Below, one piece after another: positions 36,181-47,729 of a stretch of 64,000 nucleotides of DNA. Below the pieces are notes generated by a model. The model did no database searches and was not told where the DNA came from. It worked only from the letters and a program-made list of their open reading frames with translations. Position 1 is the first letter of the stretch. Each line of letters starts with the position of its first letter. Location of the stretch: assembly GCF_037975245.1 (NCBI RefSeq), contig NC_092569.1, positions 27,783,668 to 27,847,667 on the forward strand. The letters are read 5' to 3'. The position numbers and the translations under genes were made by a program. This stretch comes from Apostichopus japonicus. Taxonomy: Eukaryota; Echinodermata; Holothuroidea; Aspidochirotida; Stichopodidae.

Positions 36181-36838
36181 GAGAGATATAATTATTAAAG
36201 TAGAGAAAAACAAGTGGAAAAAAAACATTTTCTTCAGGTGAATTGCCTTAAGTCACTTTGCTCTTTGACAAATGCATTCACAAAATACCAATATTAAAAT
36301 CTCATTAACTTTTGATACAATCATGCATGTATATATATATATGGTTAACGCATCCTACTTAATATAAGTATGTATATGTCTATAGACATAATATATTAAT
36401 ATTGTGGGTGTTATTTGTCACCGTAGTTTGTTGTGGTTTACATTTACTTTATAAGTAACATTTCATTTTATTATAAAAATCTGTGGTAAAAGTCATGTGA
36501 GAAGGCTTAGGCCTTGCTGTAATATTGAAAAACCCACAACATCACTTTTTCGAACTTTCCTCTTTTCGTTAGACTGTTTTCAGGAATAACGGGATTATTG
36601 CAAAATGAAGATAATATCAAACTATTGCACACGTACTAAGGACATGCGTACTACATGTATCTCTTCGATAATGAATAACTTGACCGAACGCTGGGCAATT
36701 ATTCCGTTCATCGGTCCGCGATGGAAATAGTTTACATACGCGTTGCAGTAAACAAATTAAAACCAGGGAGTTGTTAAAACTTCGTCCTTTGTTCCCTGTT
36801 ATAATATACAGTAAATTCATAACGAAAGTATGCAAGTC

Positions 36839-36848
36839 CATATAAAGC
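36839..36848 (+). promoter_or_regulatory. Candidate TATA box of the intact SDR gene
   Basis: TCCATATAAAG lies about 155 bp upstream of the chosen ATG; transcription would then start near 36870. The dead inverted copy retains a similar tataaagccctat in the same relative place (about 30026 on the minus strand). This is a motif match only. Confidence 0.45.
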
Positions 36849-36995
36849 CCTATCAATTCAAGCTATAAAGCAGAAGGTATGCTAGAAACAGACGACACAC
36901 AACCGCCTCATTCCGTTGGTTCCCAACATCGAAATACCTTAGTCGTTCCACGTTTATTGGATGATTATTCAGTTCAATTACCAGCTGAAAACAGT

Positions 36996-39900
36996 ATGGC
37001 CGACTCTAATGTTAAAGTAGTGGTAATCACTGGGTGTTCATCTGGCATAGGTTTGGATACAGCTGTACTTCTTGCAAAAGAAAAGAATTTTAAGGTAAGA
37101 ACGTATATACCATGTGTTAGCTGAATCATGCGACTAGTATCTCATGGTTTCGTTTTTCGTTTGTGTCTAAGGCTTCGCCGGCGAAGGGGCGCAACCACGT
37201 AGTATGTTTTTCTGTGACGCATGAGCAGGGCGAATAAGATCAGGGGAACCCTCACCCCATCCGACCAACTGGCAGACTGAATGTCAAAAAATATAGCATT
37301 AATTTACATCTAAGCATCCTCCAGTTTATCAACATTTGTCCAAAGAGAGGAACCACCTGAATGATATAACATGTAAGCTAAAGGTCTTAGCCAACCAATG
37401 GTCTCAACGACGTTGATTTATTCATTACACTATGCAGATTATTCAATTATTTGGAGCAATAAAGGGATGTTTGTGATTTTCACAAAACTACAACAAGACC
37501 ATAAATCTATCTAGTTCTTGTTCATTATTCAATAAATGTTTCGTATGTATTTCGAGGTACTCCAAGATATTTGAGCAGTGGCGTGCGTATAGGAAGGGAA
37601 CATGATTACATATACCCCTCCCCCACCTCAAATCGTCAGTCGAGATTAAATGTTCCATTCAACCTCACATAAACAGTTTTGAAAATTTATTAGCTCATTC
37701 CTCCATTAAGAGCTAGTTAAAACACTAATTTAAAGTCTAAATATGCCTCATTTTGTTTTTGAGGTAGGACCCCTAGACATGGGAGTCAGATTCAATGAAG
37801 CCAGGCTCAGATACCCCTCCTTTATCAAATTGTTGTCTCACCTGTGGCATTTCCAGAAAGGTTCAGCTCCTCTATCCCTAAATCAATCGGGGAAATTTGA
37901 AAACGTTCAGCACACCCAGGAATGAGTCATCAATGTCTTGAAGTACATCATTCCCTTGTTGTGAAAAATATATATAATGTAATAAAAAATAAACATGAAG
38001 TATGGAAGTGTTGGGGGAGGATTAAGACGACTTTGATCAAATGTCGGCCGAGTATACATATTATACAAAGCTGCTCGTAATATGAAACACCTCCGTGAAT
38101 TCTTTATTGTAAAATGCTATAGCTCTTGTTCGTAGAAGGCTGGGGTCTGGCTAGAAGGAGTAGCTCTCGCAGTGGCGTAGGAAGGTACTTTTGAGTGGGG
38201 GGCTGAAGACTGACGGCCGGCCTGAGGGAGAGGTCTAAGGGGAGGGGGTGTCCCCCTCCCCTTTGGATTTTTTTTTTGCATTTCCAGGTGGCCTCAGATG
38301 CAATTTGGTGCAATATAGCACATTTCAACACCCACTTCATTTTGTAAATAATTTTGCATTTTCACCTGGCCTTAGATGCAATTTGGTGCTCCAAATGAGA
38401 TTTTTTTCTCATTTGGAAATGAAAAAGGGATTTTCTGACTTGCGAAGCGGGGAGCGGAATGATACTTCCGCCCCTACATATTTTTCACTGGGGGCTGGCG
38501 CCCCCAGCCCCCGGTTCCTACGCCCTTGAGCTCTCGTAAATAATTTTGAAACTATGTAACTTACACACTTATCAAATTGGTTCATATTATAGTTTTCAAT
38601 ATCTTGTGTGACATGTACAGGTGTTAGCAACCATGAGAAACCTACAAAAGAAAGGAGATTTAGAAAAGGCGGCTGCTGGAACTTTAAACAAGACTTTATT
38701 CATCCAAGAGTTAGACGTCTCTAAAGAAGAGTCGATTGAGAAATTTGTAAAAGCCACCTATGGCAGCGAGGGACGAATTGATGTGCTAAGTAGGTGTTAT
38801 TTAAAGTTTAAGATATTATCGATCGTTCATCGTCTATTGACCTCTGATATACCTAAGCATGCATATTTCAGGGTACCAAGTTACTTTTCATCTCTCAATG
38901 CAATGGTTTTGGGAATCAGTGAAGTGAACGAGAAAGTTTTTGTTGTACCGGCCGTAGCAATATATGCCCTTTCTACAGTCTTTTGAGAATGTGTACGTAT
39001 ATGGTATAAGGTTATTGATGTGTGTTGATAGGTAATGTGTGTTGATGGGTGTTGATGTTGATGTTGGTGTGTGTTGATGTGTATTGATGTGTGTTGATGT
39101 GTTTTGATGTGTGTTGATATGCGTGTGTTGATATGTGTGTGTTGTGTGTTGATGTGTGTTGATGGGTGTTGATGGGTGTTGATAGGCAATTGATGTTGAC
39201 ACCCAAAAAAGGTGTTGATAACGAAGGCATTTCCCTTTTAACTGGCACAGAATGGTTATTTTAGCATGTACGCTTTATTTATCTAGCTAACAAATAAAAG
39301 TGCCAGGCAGCGAGAGTGCCTGGTGGCGAGTGGCCTGTTAAATTAAGCAATTACTTGCAGAAATCATTATTCCTATTTCCTTGTGTAGTAGTAGTACTAT
39401 TATTGAATTGATTTATTGAGGACGCTGTCTGAATACGCCCACCTGCTGGTAGTAGAGCCACTCTGATTGTCATAAAATGTCATGAAAACGAACGAATAAT
39501 GTTCTTTACATCCATATATGATGGTCATTTGATGGCACACAAGATTTACTACATGACCTTCAATACCCTTATCGAGGTAGACTGTGTTAATTTTTCTGCG
39601 GTTCACCAGCGGTCTGTTGGCCAGCTTCAGCCTGCCGCTCCGTTAGGTCACTTGTTGGTTTTCAGAATAATCACCAATGCGTGTAGCGTAAGAGGCCTCT
39701 TGTGGAAACGACCACCGGAAAGGAATGTTGTACCGCTGTTTTACCCGTAAACAATAGTTAAATGCTGCCCTCTATCGGCTCTAAACAATAAACAGAGAGT
39801 TAAAACATTTATTTCGTTAATTTAGATATAAATTATGACTGTGGTGATCGTATTGTGATTTTCCTAAATCGTTCAAGAGAATTATATACTCAAATCTGAA

Positions 39901-41766
39901 TATGACACTTGCCATAAGGGAAACCTCCGAGGAATAGTACATTTAATAACTTACAGTATCACGACAAAGTCTTACAGAGTACAGTAACGCTTATAAAGAA
40001 TAAAGCTACATTGTATGTAATGATTGTGTTATCAATGTGGTATTAATTCGTTAACTTTAAAACTGTTAACCTCCATCAATCCCTTCACCTAGTATATTTG
40101 CAGGCGCGGATCCAAGGCAAAGTCAGTGTTTATCAACACATCCTTGCGTTCTGATCTACTTTGAGGATACATTTATCGCCTAACTATGCCTCCGTATGCA
40201 TCGTTTCAATTGTATAATTTTGTTTATACTGGGGAGGGCGGCTTGTTATATTTTAATTAGCTATCCACCCCCATCCATTTCTTCATGAGATTCGGGATCC
40301 ATCCCTGCTTTGTTATTTTGAAACATTATACTAGCCTTTTTAATCTATTGAATTATCACAATTGTTAGTATAACTACGAAGAATCGGTTATGTTTTTCTA
40401 CATGAGGTAACTGTCTTTTTCTTCCTATCTTCAGTCAATAACGCCGCCATCGGACAGCACGGCCATTTTGAATCCGTTACCTTAGAACAGATGCAATCTC
40501 TGTTCCAAACCAACGTGTTTGGTACACTCCGCATAACTCAAGAAGTTGTTAAGAAGATGAAAGAGCGGAAATCTGGTCATATTATTTTCATATCTTCAGT
40601 CAGTGGTATATTACGTAAGTTTCCATATTGTTATTTATGGTGAATTCTGACCTACACTTTAATCCGATTATGAAAAACCTTTTTGTTATTATGATTTTTT
40701 CCGATTATGAATAACGGACCTTTTTTGCTATTTGAATATCGAACCTTTTTTCGATTATGGATTAACGAACCTTTTGAACAATGACCCTTATGACTAATGG
40801 TCCTTATGAATATCGGGCTCGGACCCCTAGAAAGTATTGGGTAATGAGCTTAGGGTGGCATCTGAGAGACTGCTATTATGGTCTGTAACTTGAACGAAGT
40901 AATCCATCCTCTTCAATTGATGAGCTCATTTCTCTGGAAGCATCGTTTTTCTGTAGCACAGTCTGTAGCACACTAAATTGTAGTTTGAGCCTATTGTTAC
41001 CAAACGTTGAAAGGAACAATTTGTTTTAATTCCTTTTACAGCGTTCCCGTTTTTTGACTTCTACGTCGGTTCGAAGTTTGCAGTAGAAGGCATTGCTGGG
41101 TCCATGGCTCCTTTTCTTCGCCAATATAATATATTGTAAGTTGGCTGTTTTGTGTTACGAGTTTTCACGGAGTCTTATATCGAGAACCGAAGATTTAAAG
41201 GCCTACTGTAGGTTATAACTGATGAAAACACGTTTCAACTGCATAGCATAGTACAGAATGCCAACGTTAAGAACCGATTCGAACCGACTTGACCCGACCC
41301 GACCCGACTTGACCCGACCCGACCTGACCCCACCTGACCCCACCTGACACGACCTGACCCGACTCCAATCGACGTCCATTGCATCTCATTCTTTGCTATT
41401 CTATTGTATTTGATTTTTTTTCTCAGCGTAACAAATGTTGAACCAGGTCCAGTGCAAACACCTTTCGTTCGAAATATAAGAAAGAATAACCAAGGTGGGG
41501 AACTCGATGCAGTCGATGTGGACGCTGGTGTTGATGATTTCTCTGGAAATCTAAGAAAGAAATTCCTTGCAAACTACGGACCGATTATGCAAGAAACTAT
41601 GCAGACTGGAGAGGATGTGGCACAGGTGATACAGAACTGCATCCGTAGCGAGAAACCGTCTCTGAGGGTTCAGACCAGTGACTCAATAAAGCAGAGAGCT
41701 AAGGCGGTACTGGTGGACCCAAGCGGTGACAAAATGACCGACGAGTTGGAAAAGTTATTACAATAG
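36996..41766 (+). CDS. Short-chain dehydrogenase, RDH8/17beta-HSD1-like, 5 exons
   Basis: Exons: 36996-37094, 38621-38789, 40435-40614, 41042-41135, 41427-41766 (882 nt, 293 aa), all with GT..AG and matching phases. It should be an NADP(H)-dependent oxidoreductase of retinoids or steroids. Visible: TGCSSGIG (residues 12-19) cofactor loop; ATMR with Arg39, which in this family favours NADP(H); NNAA (91-94); catalytic Asn116, Ser144, Tyr157 and Lys161 (YVGSK); and VEPGPVQT after the active site. Human relatives are slightly longer (about 310-330 aa), mostly at the C-terminus. The start was chosen at ATG 36996 because a Met at 36879 lies almost at the predicted cap site and is not conserved in the inverted copy. 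Intron 1 carries a MITE; introns 2-4 carry tandem repeats. It is the only intact member of three copies here. The substrate cannot be told from the sequence. Confidence 0.92.
38170..38528. mobile_element. hAT-like MITE in intron 1 of the SDR gene
   Basis: Left end CAGTGGCGTAGGAAGGTAC; right end in reverse complement CAAGGGCGTAGGAACCGG. Perfect 8-bp TSD AGCTCTCG (38162-38169 and 38529-38536). The interior has two 'ccaggtggcctcagatgcaa'-like blocks and GC-rich ends. It lies 90 bp upstream of exon 2 and does not touch the acceptor. Confidence 0.88.
39008..39190 (-). repeat. GTGTTGAT minisatellite in SDR intron 2
   Basis: About 20 copies of an 8-10 bp unit (GTGTTGAT with variants gtattgat, gggtgttgat, tatgtgtgttgat). 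Frames on the minus strand are His/Thr/Asn-Gln repeats and are not genes. Confidence 0.9.
40660..40840 (+). repeat. CGATTATGAATAACGGACC-type repeat in SDR intron 3
   Basis: Degenerate ~20-40 bp units with 'ccgattatgaa', 'aacggacctttt' and 'cccttatga' motifs. They lie at the point (just before gggtaatgagcttaggg) where the other two SDR copies carry the 48-bp satellite, so the same intron position holds unrelated tandem repeats in different paralogues. Confidence 0.7.
41276..41362 (+). repeat. GACCC/GACTT minisatellite in SDR intron 4
   Basis: Tandem 'gacccgacccgacttgaccc' followed by 'gacctgacccc' variants. A shorter gatccgatccgac version is at the same place in the truncated copy (about 35200-35225), and an inverted one is at about 27075-27100. 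Confidence 0.85.
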
Positions 41767-42750
41767 GTCACTATCATCTATGTATATTAGTTAACCAAAG
41801 GTATCATAAATTAATAGACATACACTTTCTAATTTCCACACCGGAAGGATTCATTATTTTTATGGGGATATTCCGGTGACAGACAACAAAACACTTACAT
41901 GAACAGGAAAGGTATTCCACAATGTTATAGTTGAAAACCCATCTGAATGTATTCTTCCTAACTCGAGATATGTTTTGATTTATTGAAACCGATAGTGACT
42001 GACTAAACCCCAGATTCTTCTATGGAGTAGATAACAGTAGGTGGTATGTGATTGCAAAACGACATGTCTATTTTCCTATTATATATTATATTGTAACGTG
42101 AATGGTCTTTATACTCCTCCGTAGTAAGCTGTGTACATAGCTACATACTTGCTTAGCTGTCAAAGTTCTCATGTATATTTAAAATATGATCGAAATGTAA
42201 CTTTTCGGTAGAAATTATTATTTTCCTTCTGTGAAGAAGAGATTTAATTACTAAAGAAAATAAACAATCAGGTGAACTACCTTGATGACATAAGTCACTG
42301 TGTTCTTCCCAAATGCATTCACAAAATATCAACATATTACAAAAAAAATCGTATCTTCGTCGTACTAAATGTTATGAAGATGTGGCTTTCACGTATACAG
42401 ATTGAGAAAGGTTCCAGCGTGTTCAATCTCATGAAGCTAACAACTGAAGCCACTGGAAATCCCTTTAAAACAGCATTTTGCGTTCTTTTCTATGATTTTT
42501 TTCACCTCACTGACTCCTCTATGCCATAACGACATATATAAGTATAGCTTATCTATTTAAATCTTACTTCAAATGGTGGCATAAAAGTCGAAAAATTTGC
42601 AACTTTCAACTTTGTTTTCTCCTAGATATTTTCCGTTGGTATCCCAATAAACCTCACCCATAATATCAATATTTAAACACTACGAACATCATTGACCAAT
42701 ACGTAATATAACACCATGCTTGATTTGTGTACAGTCTATATGGCAGTTGT

Positions 42751-42778
42751 ACCAGGGAGTTCATAACAACTCCCTGGT
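42751..42778. repeat. Short perfect palindrome breaking the FReD exon
   Basis: ACCAGGGAGTT-cataac-AACTCCCTGGT, 11-bp arms with a 6-base loop, exactly where the truncated FReD exon loses similarity to its paralogue. It may mark the breakpoint or be a hairpin left by a repair event. Confidence 0.7.
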
Positions 42779-43424
42779 ATACCAAGATCAAGATCATTAT
42801 AACAGTAAGCCTCAAACGGTTCCGGGTAACCATCTGGTTTAATAAGGGACACTCCAGATGTGTTGTGGGTAGAGGAACATGCATTCGATACTTCTCTGCA
42901 ATCTCTCGGATACTCAGGTTGTTGAAAAACAAAGTATGTAAAACCTGGATGAAAAGTAAAACAAAGTAAACATTTTATCGCGATTGAAAAATCATTTCAG
43001 TTAACGAAAATAGCATTCTGAGCCAATTGTAATAAACATGGCTTTGTAACTATGAGAGTTAAGGTAATAGATTAGCCTTTATGCTAATTATTACTCAACT
43101 ACCGTATAGAGGAAGATATCGCGACTAATATTAAATTTAATAAGGTAATCGTGGTTGGATTCTCAGATGTAACTGTTTTGAAACAATTACGTTAACATAA
43201 AATTCAAAGACCATTTGAATTAAATGTTTTCGTAGTTATCAGTAGTTAAAGACTAATGAAAACAGTCAAATTCCATTTAACGTACATGAAAGAATATCCA
43301 TGTAGCACGTTGGACATGAAAAGATCGAAAATATACGACTCAGAGGAAATCAATTTCATAATAGATGTTCGGAAATGGTGACATGATTGAAAAAAAAACC
43401 TTTAGAGCGACCACTAAAGAACTG

Positions 43425-43510
43425 TAACGTGAATGGCCTTTATACTCATCCGTAGTAAACTGTACTTAGCTTCATAGCCAGCCATGTCATGAATATTCAT
43501 AATCTATTAG
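43425..43510 (+). repeat. Third copy of the SDR 3'-flank block
   Basis: Shares 'gaatggcctttatactcatc', 'cgtagtaaactgtacttagc' and 'agccagccatgtcatgaata' with 35945-36035 and 42095-42145, now inside the first-FReD-exon intron of the neighbouring truncated gene. Confidence 0.7.
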
Positions 43511-44389
43511 GAGTAATTTTAGGGGGTTAAATGTTAATTGCTGTGTTTTATAGACTAATTAAGAGAGTTATGGATTTAGTAAACCAACATTATCATTAAG
43601 TTAAATGTCTACGACATGTCTGCACATGTTTGGGGGCATAATGTTATTGTTGTTAATTAAATAGTTAAAGGGATTGTACTCCCCATGTTGTACTGTTATA
43701 TTGCGTGGTATATGCACCAGAGTGAGACGGTCAAATGAACGCCCATAAAATTGTTCTTTTCTAAAAAACTGGCACTCACACACTCTAAAGTCTTGTGCGC
43801 AGGGTCATTTTTGTTGTGTGTTTGTAACCTGGCCTGGTCTCTAGTTGCTGCCCTGCGGTAGTTAACTGATACACAGGCTAACATTGAGTTCTCCATACAG
43901 ATCTTCTGGCAGTATTCCTGGCCGTGCTAAGGACCCCTCGGAACGCAACAGAACCAACATTTCAAGCCATTCAAGTTGGTCAACTGAGGTGTTAACATTT
44001 ATAATACATAAGTGATACAGCCTACTGAGGTTACTTCTTATCATAAGGTCAATCATATAACATAACAACTACACCTACCTGAAGATATTCTGTCGACACC
44101 GACGATTCCCTGTGTAATAAAATACTTTTAATGAATACATTACAAGACAAACATGTTGATGCAGTCAACACTAAGCAGGATCAGATTAAATCTAAAGCTA
44201 ATGTCTTATAAAAACAGTTCGAGTGAAACAAAGAACATTTTGCAAACTGGTCCATAATATGTTAGTTTAAACAAGTTAAGTCGATTTAAACTCTTGTAAA
44301 TTCTCCGGATCACCACTTTTACTGATGTTTTTCTTTTGTCTATATTCTATATCTGATTTACAGGTCAATGATCACTTATAGAGTACAAA

Positions 44390-45720
44390 TTTTCTTCCAG
44401 GAAACATTAGATTAATGGCATTTTTCCGGTGTTGCAGCTACCCTGGTACATGATACGTAAGTTCATGTAAAGAACAAAGGCAATAGCCGGCTGCTTCCTT
44501 TAACAGCTTTGTTGCTTAAAGCAGACAGATGTTCTTTGTTCAAGTTATATTTTGACATAAGACATTTCAGACATATGTTGTAACGCATTTGTGTTTATCA
44601 GTCCTTAATAACACGTAGGGATCATTTACATCGTCCCAGCTATTCTTATTTGACTAAGATTACCGTGTCTTGATACTTACCGTGCACAATGAAACTCTGA
44701 GATTTGAAAGGTGTAATTTTACTTGTAAGGTAAGTTCATGCGTTTATCAGAACGAAAACGAAAACATGTTCTTTGATTGTCTAATTTCTTGTGTGTTTTC
44801 GTCCTTTCTGTTACTGTTACTTGTCATTTAGCCTTTGAAGAAGATCCTGCTAGGATCTAAACGTCAGGCCAGCTTACTTTTACATATTGTCTAATTTCCG
44901 TAGACTCTTATTTCCTTCCATTAGCCGGCTATACTAACAACTAAGTCTAGCCAAAATTAGCAAGTGCTTCGTGTTTGAAATATTTCGTAAACCAATCGGC
45001 AAAAAAATGTGATACGCAAACTTGATTCTCAAAATACAATCTTTTCATCAGTCATTGATGTTTTAACAAACGGCATCCATGATACTCTTTGCAGCTATTG
45101 CAATGTACACAATTTTTGGAATGATTTAGATGAGGGGTTTTCGACGTTTTATAACATTTATTCTCAGCGGAGGACTGATAGGCTACCATTGTAGTTATAT
45201 ACATATATTCACATAAGTTAAGTTACTATTCTGAATATGCAATTGTATAATACAGCAGCCAGACTGGTGAAATTTCCTTTAAGGCGCGAAAAAGACTGCT
45301 GAGTTTTTAACGGTAAGTATCCATGACTGGTCTGTTTAGATCTGTCAATATTTTTCAGAACTTGCGTCATGCTTGTTTGACTAGCTGATCGGCATATTGG
45401 CCACTTGCTATTAATCGAAACTGGCCTTTTGTGGAAGAAAAAGTTCAATATTAGTTTGCCGTTTTCGTCAATGAGGCTAAATTTTACCGATACTGATATG
45501 CCGCCGATATTGCAAATATCAATAAACACTTAGAGAGTTGAACTTTATATTACAACTTTCTTCCAGGAAGATTTAGATTATTGAAATTGTCCCGGTTTTA
45601 CAGCTACTCTGGCACATGATATGTAAGCTAACGTGAAAGAACAAAGGCAAACATGAACAAAATGAACTCTAAGTGAAAGGTTCCATTTACTTGTAAGGTA
45701 AGTTCTTAGCCATAGACTTT
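44390..45720 (+). repeat. Tandemly duplicated non-coding block
   Basis: 'ttcttccaggaa.atttagatta.tg' (44392 and 45560), 'cagctaccctggtacatgat' (44437 / 45599), 'gtgaaagaacaaaggcaa' and 'acttgtaaggtaagttc' recur about 1.16 kb apart. On the plus strand both copies keep an AG..GT-flanked 19-nt core (ctaccctggtacatgatac then gtaagt), like a micro-exon. No product was identified. Confidence 0.6.
44812..44880 (+). repeat. Dispersed repeat with hammerhead-like fold, copy 1
   Basis: tgttactgttacttgtcatt then ttgaaga, a GATCC-TGCTA-GGATC hairpin, taaac and gtcaggcc. The second copy is at 62797-62866. See the finding for the ribozyme comparison. Both copies lie in the intron just before the first FReD exon of the two paralogous minus-strand genes. 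Confidence 0.65.
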
Positions 45721-47600
45721 TATATCTTGCTAATTAGAAACCTGAAACGTAATTATTAAATGACTGGGTTGTAAGGATCAATATTTAATTTTAAGCTATA
45801 AGGTGTGACGTAGTAAAAACACAGCCACCAATAAGTTGAAGAGAATTTTTGTCTTAATGGTTTTGTCATTTTCTAAAAAAAATCACAGCATTAAAAGCAA
45901 ACCTATAATACAATACACCAGTTTGTTATGAAATAGAGAATTTAAGATATCCTTGTTGAACGCTAATTCTACAAATCTACGTGATATAGAGAGAAAATAG
46001 AACATTTAACAGTACAACTTTATCTTCTATAACATGACAATGATGAAAATTGCAAGAAATATAGAATTTCACCAGAAAAAGTGCAAAAGGAAAGGGCGAA
46101 CTTTCAAAAGAAATTTAGAATGTTTTCTTTCTTTCAGACAAGTCATTCAATGATTTTAATTCTATAGTACCATAAGTAGTAACAATTGTACACGTAGTCG
46201 GCTTTAAATTTGTTACAGTAAGAATGGTCGGTAGCACCTTAAAAAATTACATAGGTTATCTTGTTTGGTAAATTCTGAATACTGACATGTTAGAACAGAC
46301 GAGTATATGGCAGTTCACGTTTCATGACATTACGATGTTATCTGTCAAGGAAAAACATATTGTATAGAATTTCCAACTCTCTGTATAAACAAGACAACAC
46401 GCTTTAGTTCTTCCCTGAAATGTTAAGAATTCCCTGACTTATTCGTCTTTATCAAATTCTTGATTTTTGTCTGCACACTGGTTATCTTGTCAATATAGCC
46501 TTAAAACGTTCTACGGTTTACAGAAGAATACAATCCTTTGATACAAGGATATCAAACCACTTTACCTTAAATCATAAAAACAAAATCAATGGAATCGAAA
46601 TAATTACACTATGTAATTTGCTGTTGCCAACAGAGTAAAATACACAACATGGTATCATTTCTACAAAGATATTAACGCGGTCAAAGGCGATTGTTTTGGG
46701 ATGTAGCCAAAGTTTTGTATCGTCGATAATGCTTTAAAGAAGCAATGACTTACACTGTATGAGACGTTACTGTTCTATTTGTATAAACCATTGTAGTTTA
46801 TTGTCACAGTAAGTTGAGTGACACAAGTCTTGTTTTTCTTGTATACATTACTCGTTCGAACGATAGCCACAAAATATCAAATGAAGGAATTTAATTAGAT
46901 ATCTTTAAACATATCAGTAAACCGAAAGTTTTTCGAGCGAATTATAACTATACATGGAGTAGAGTTATGACAATGCTTTCTACTTTTTGCAACGTGTTAG
47001 AAAAGAGACATTTAAATACAGTGTAATAGATCTGATATTGTTTAATTTGTAAAAGTTTATCATGTATGGGTTTTCTTAAATATAGGGAGAGTTTCCTTTT
47101 CTATACTGAATTATGTTATCTGTTACTTTAAAACGACAAACGAAACGTTAAGTTTTGTACTACACCGACCAGCCACATGGTATCATGAAAGGAAGGTGCA
47201 AGTCGGTGGGAGGGAGGGAGGGAGGGAGGGATGGAGAACAGTGAATAGGGAGAGTGTGGGTGGGGATCGGTGACTACTCCCACCACATACATGCTATAGT
47301 TAGAGTACATTTTCAGTGGACCCATTATAGGAAATCTGGCCATTCATGAGAATATCTTCACGAAGGTTTTATATTTAATTCCGGTATTCAAATTGAGACT
47401 ATTAAACGTTACCTAGTTTGTCAAATACAAGGAACTTTACGTGATCGTCACGACTTTATGGAGTATCTTATGTGAAAATCAATGTAAATTACGGTATTTG
47501 TGATTAGATAATTTACAAATAAATTAGAGAAAAACTGTCTTTCTTTGAAGTATTTCCAGATTTTACGCATCACCTAATACTTTTTTTCACAATTGTATTT
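45721..47600. other. Intronic/intergenic, no gene recognised
   Basis: AT-rich and within the first intron of the truncated FReD gene if that model is right. It holds a (GGGA)n tract at 47208-47230 that could form a G-quadruplex on the plus strand. Confidence 0.5.
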
Positions 47601-47642
47601 CTATATATATATATATATTTATATGTATATATCTATATATAT

Positions 47643-47723
<81 letters not shown>
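47601..47723. repeat. (TA)n microsatellite, ~120 bp
   Basis: Almost pure TA dinucleotide with few interruptions. It yields a spurious Tyr-Ile open frame. A poly-T run of about 25 follows at 47900-47922. Confidence 0.97.
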
Positions 47724-47727
<4 letters not shown>

Positions 47728-47729
47728 AA

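Noticed and set aside
36879-36995. Upstream Met as start of the intact SDR
   Set aside because: It would place translation start within about 40 nt of the TATA box, and the segment is not conserved in the inverted copy. The ATG at 36996 precedes the expected SDR beta-strand.
38881-39248. His/Thr/Asn-rich overlapping minus-strand frames
   Set aside because: GTGTTGAT repeat in intron 2 of the SDR gene read in all three frames.
45235-45305. Possible LINE reverse-transcriptase tail (NTAARLV motif)
   Set aside because: Only about seven residues resemble the family; no flanking reverse-transcriptase motifs.
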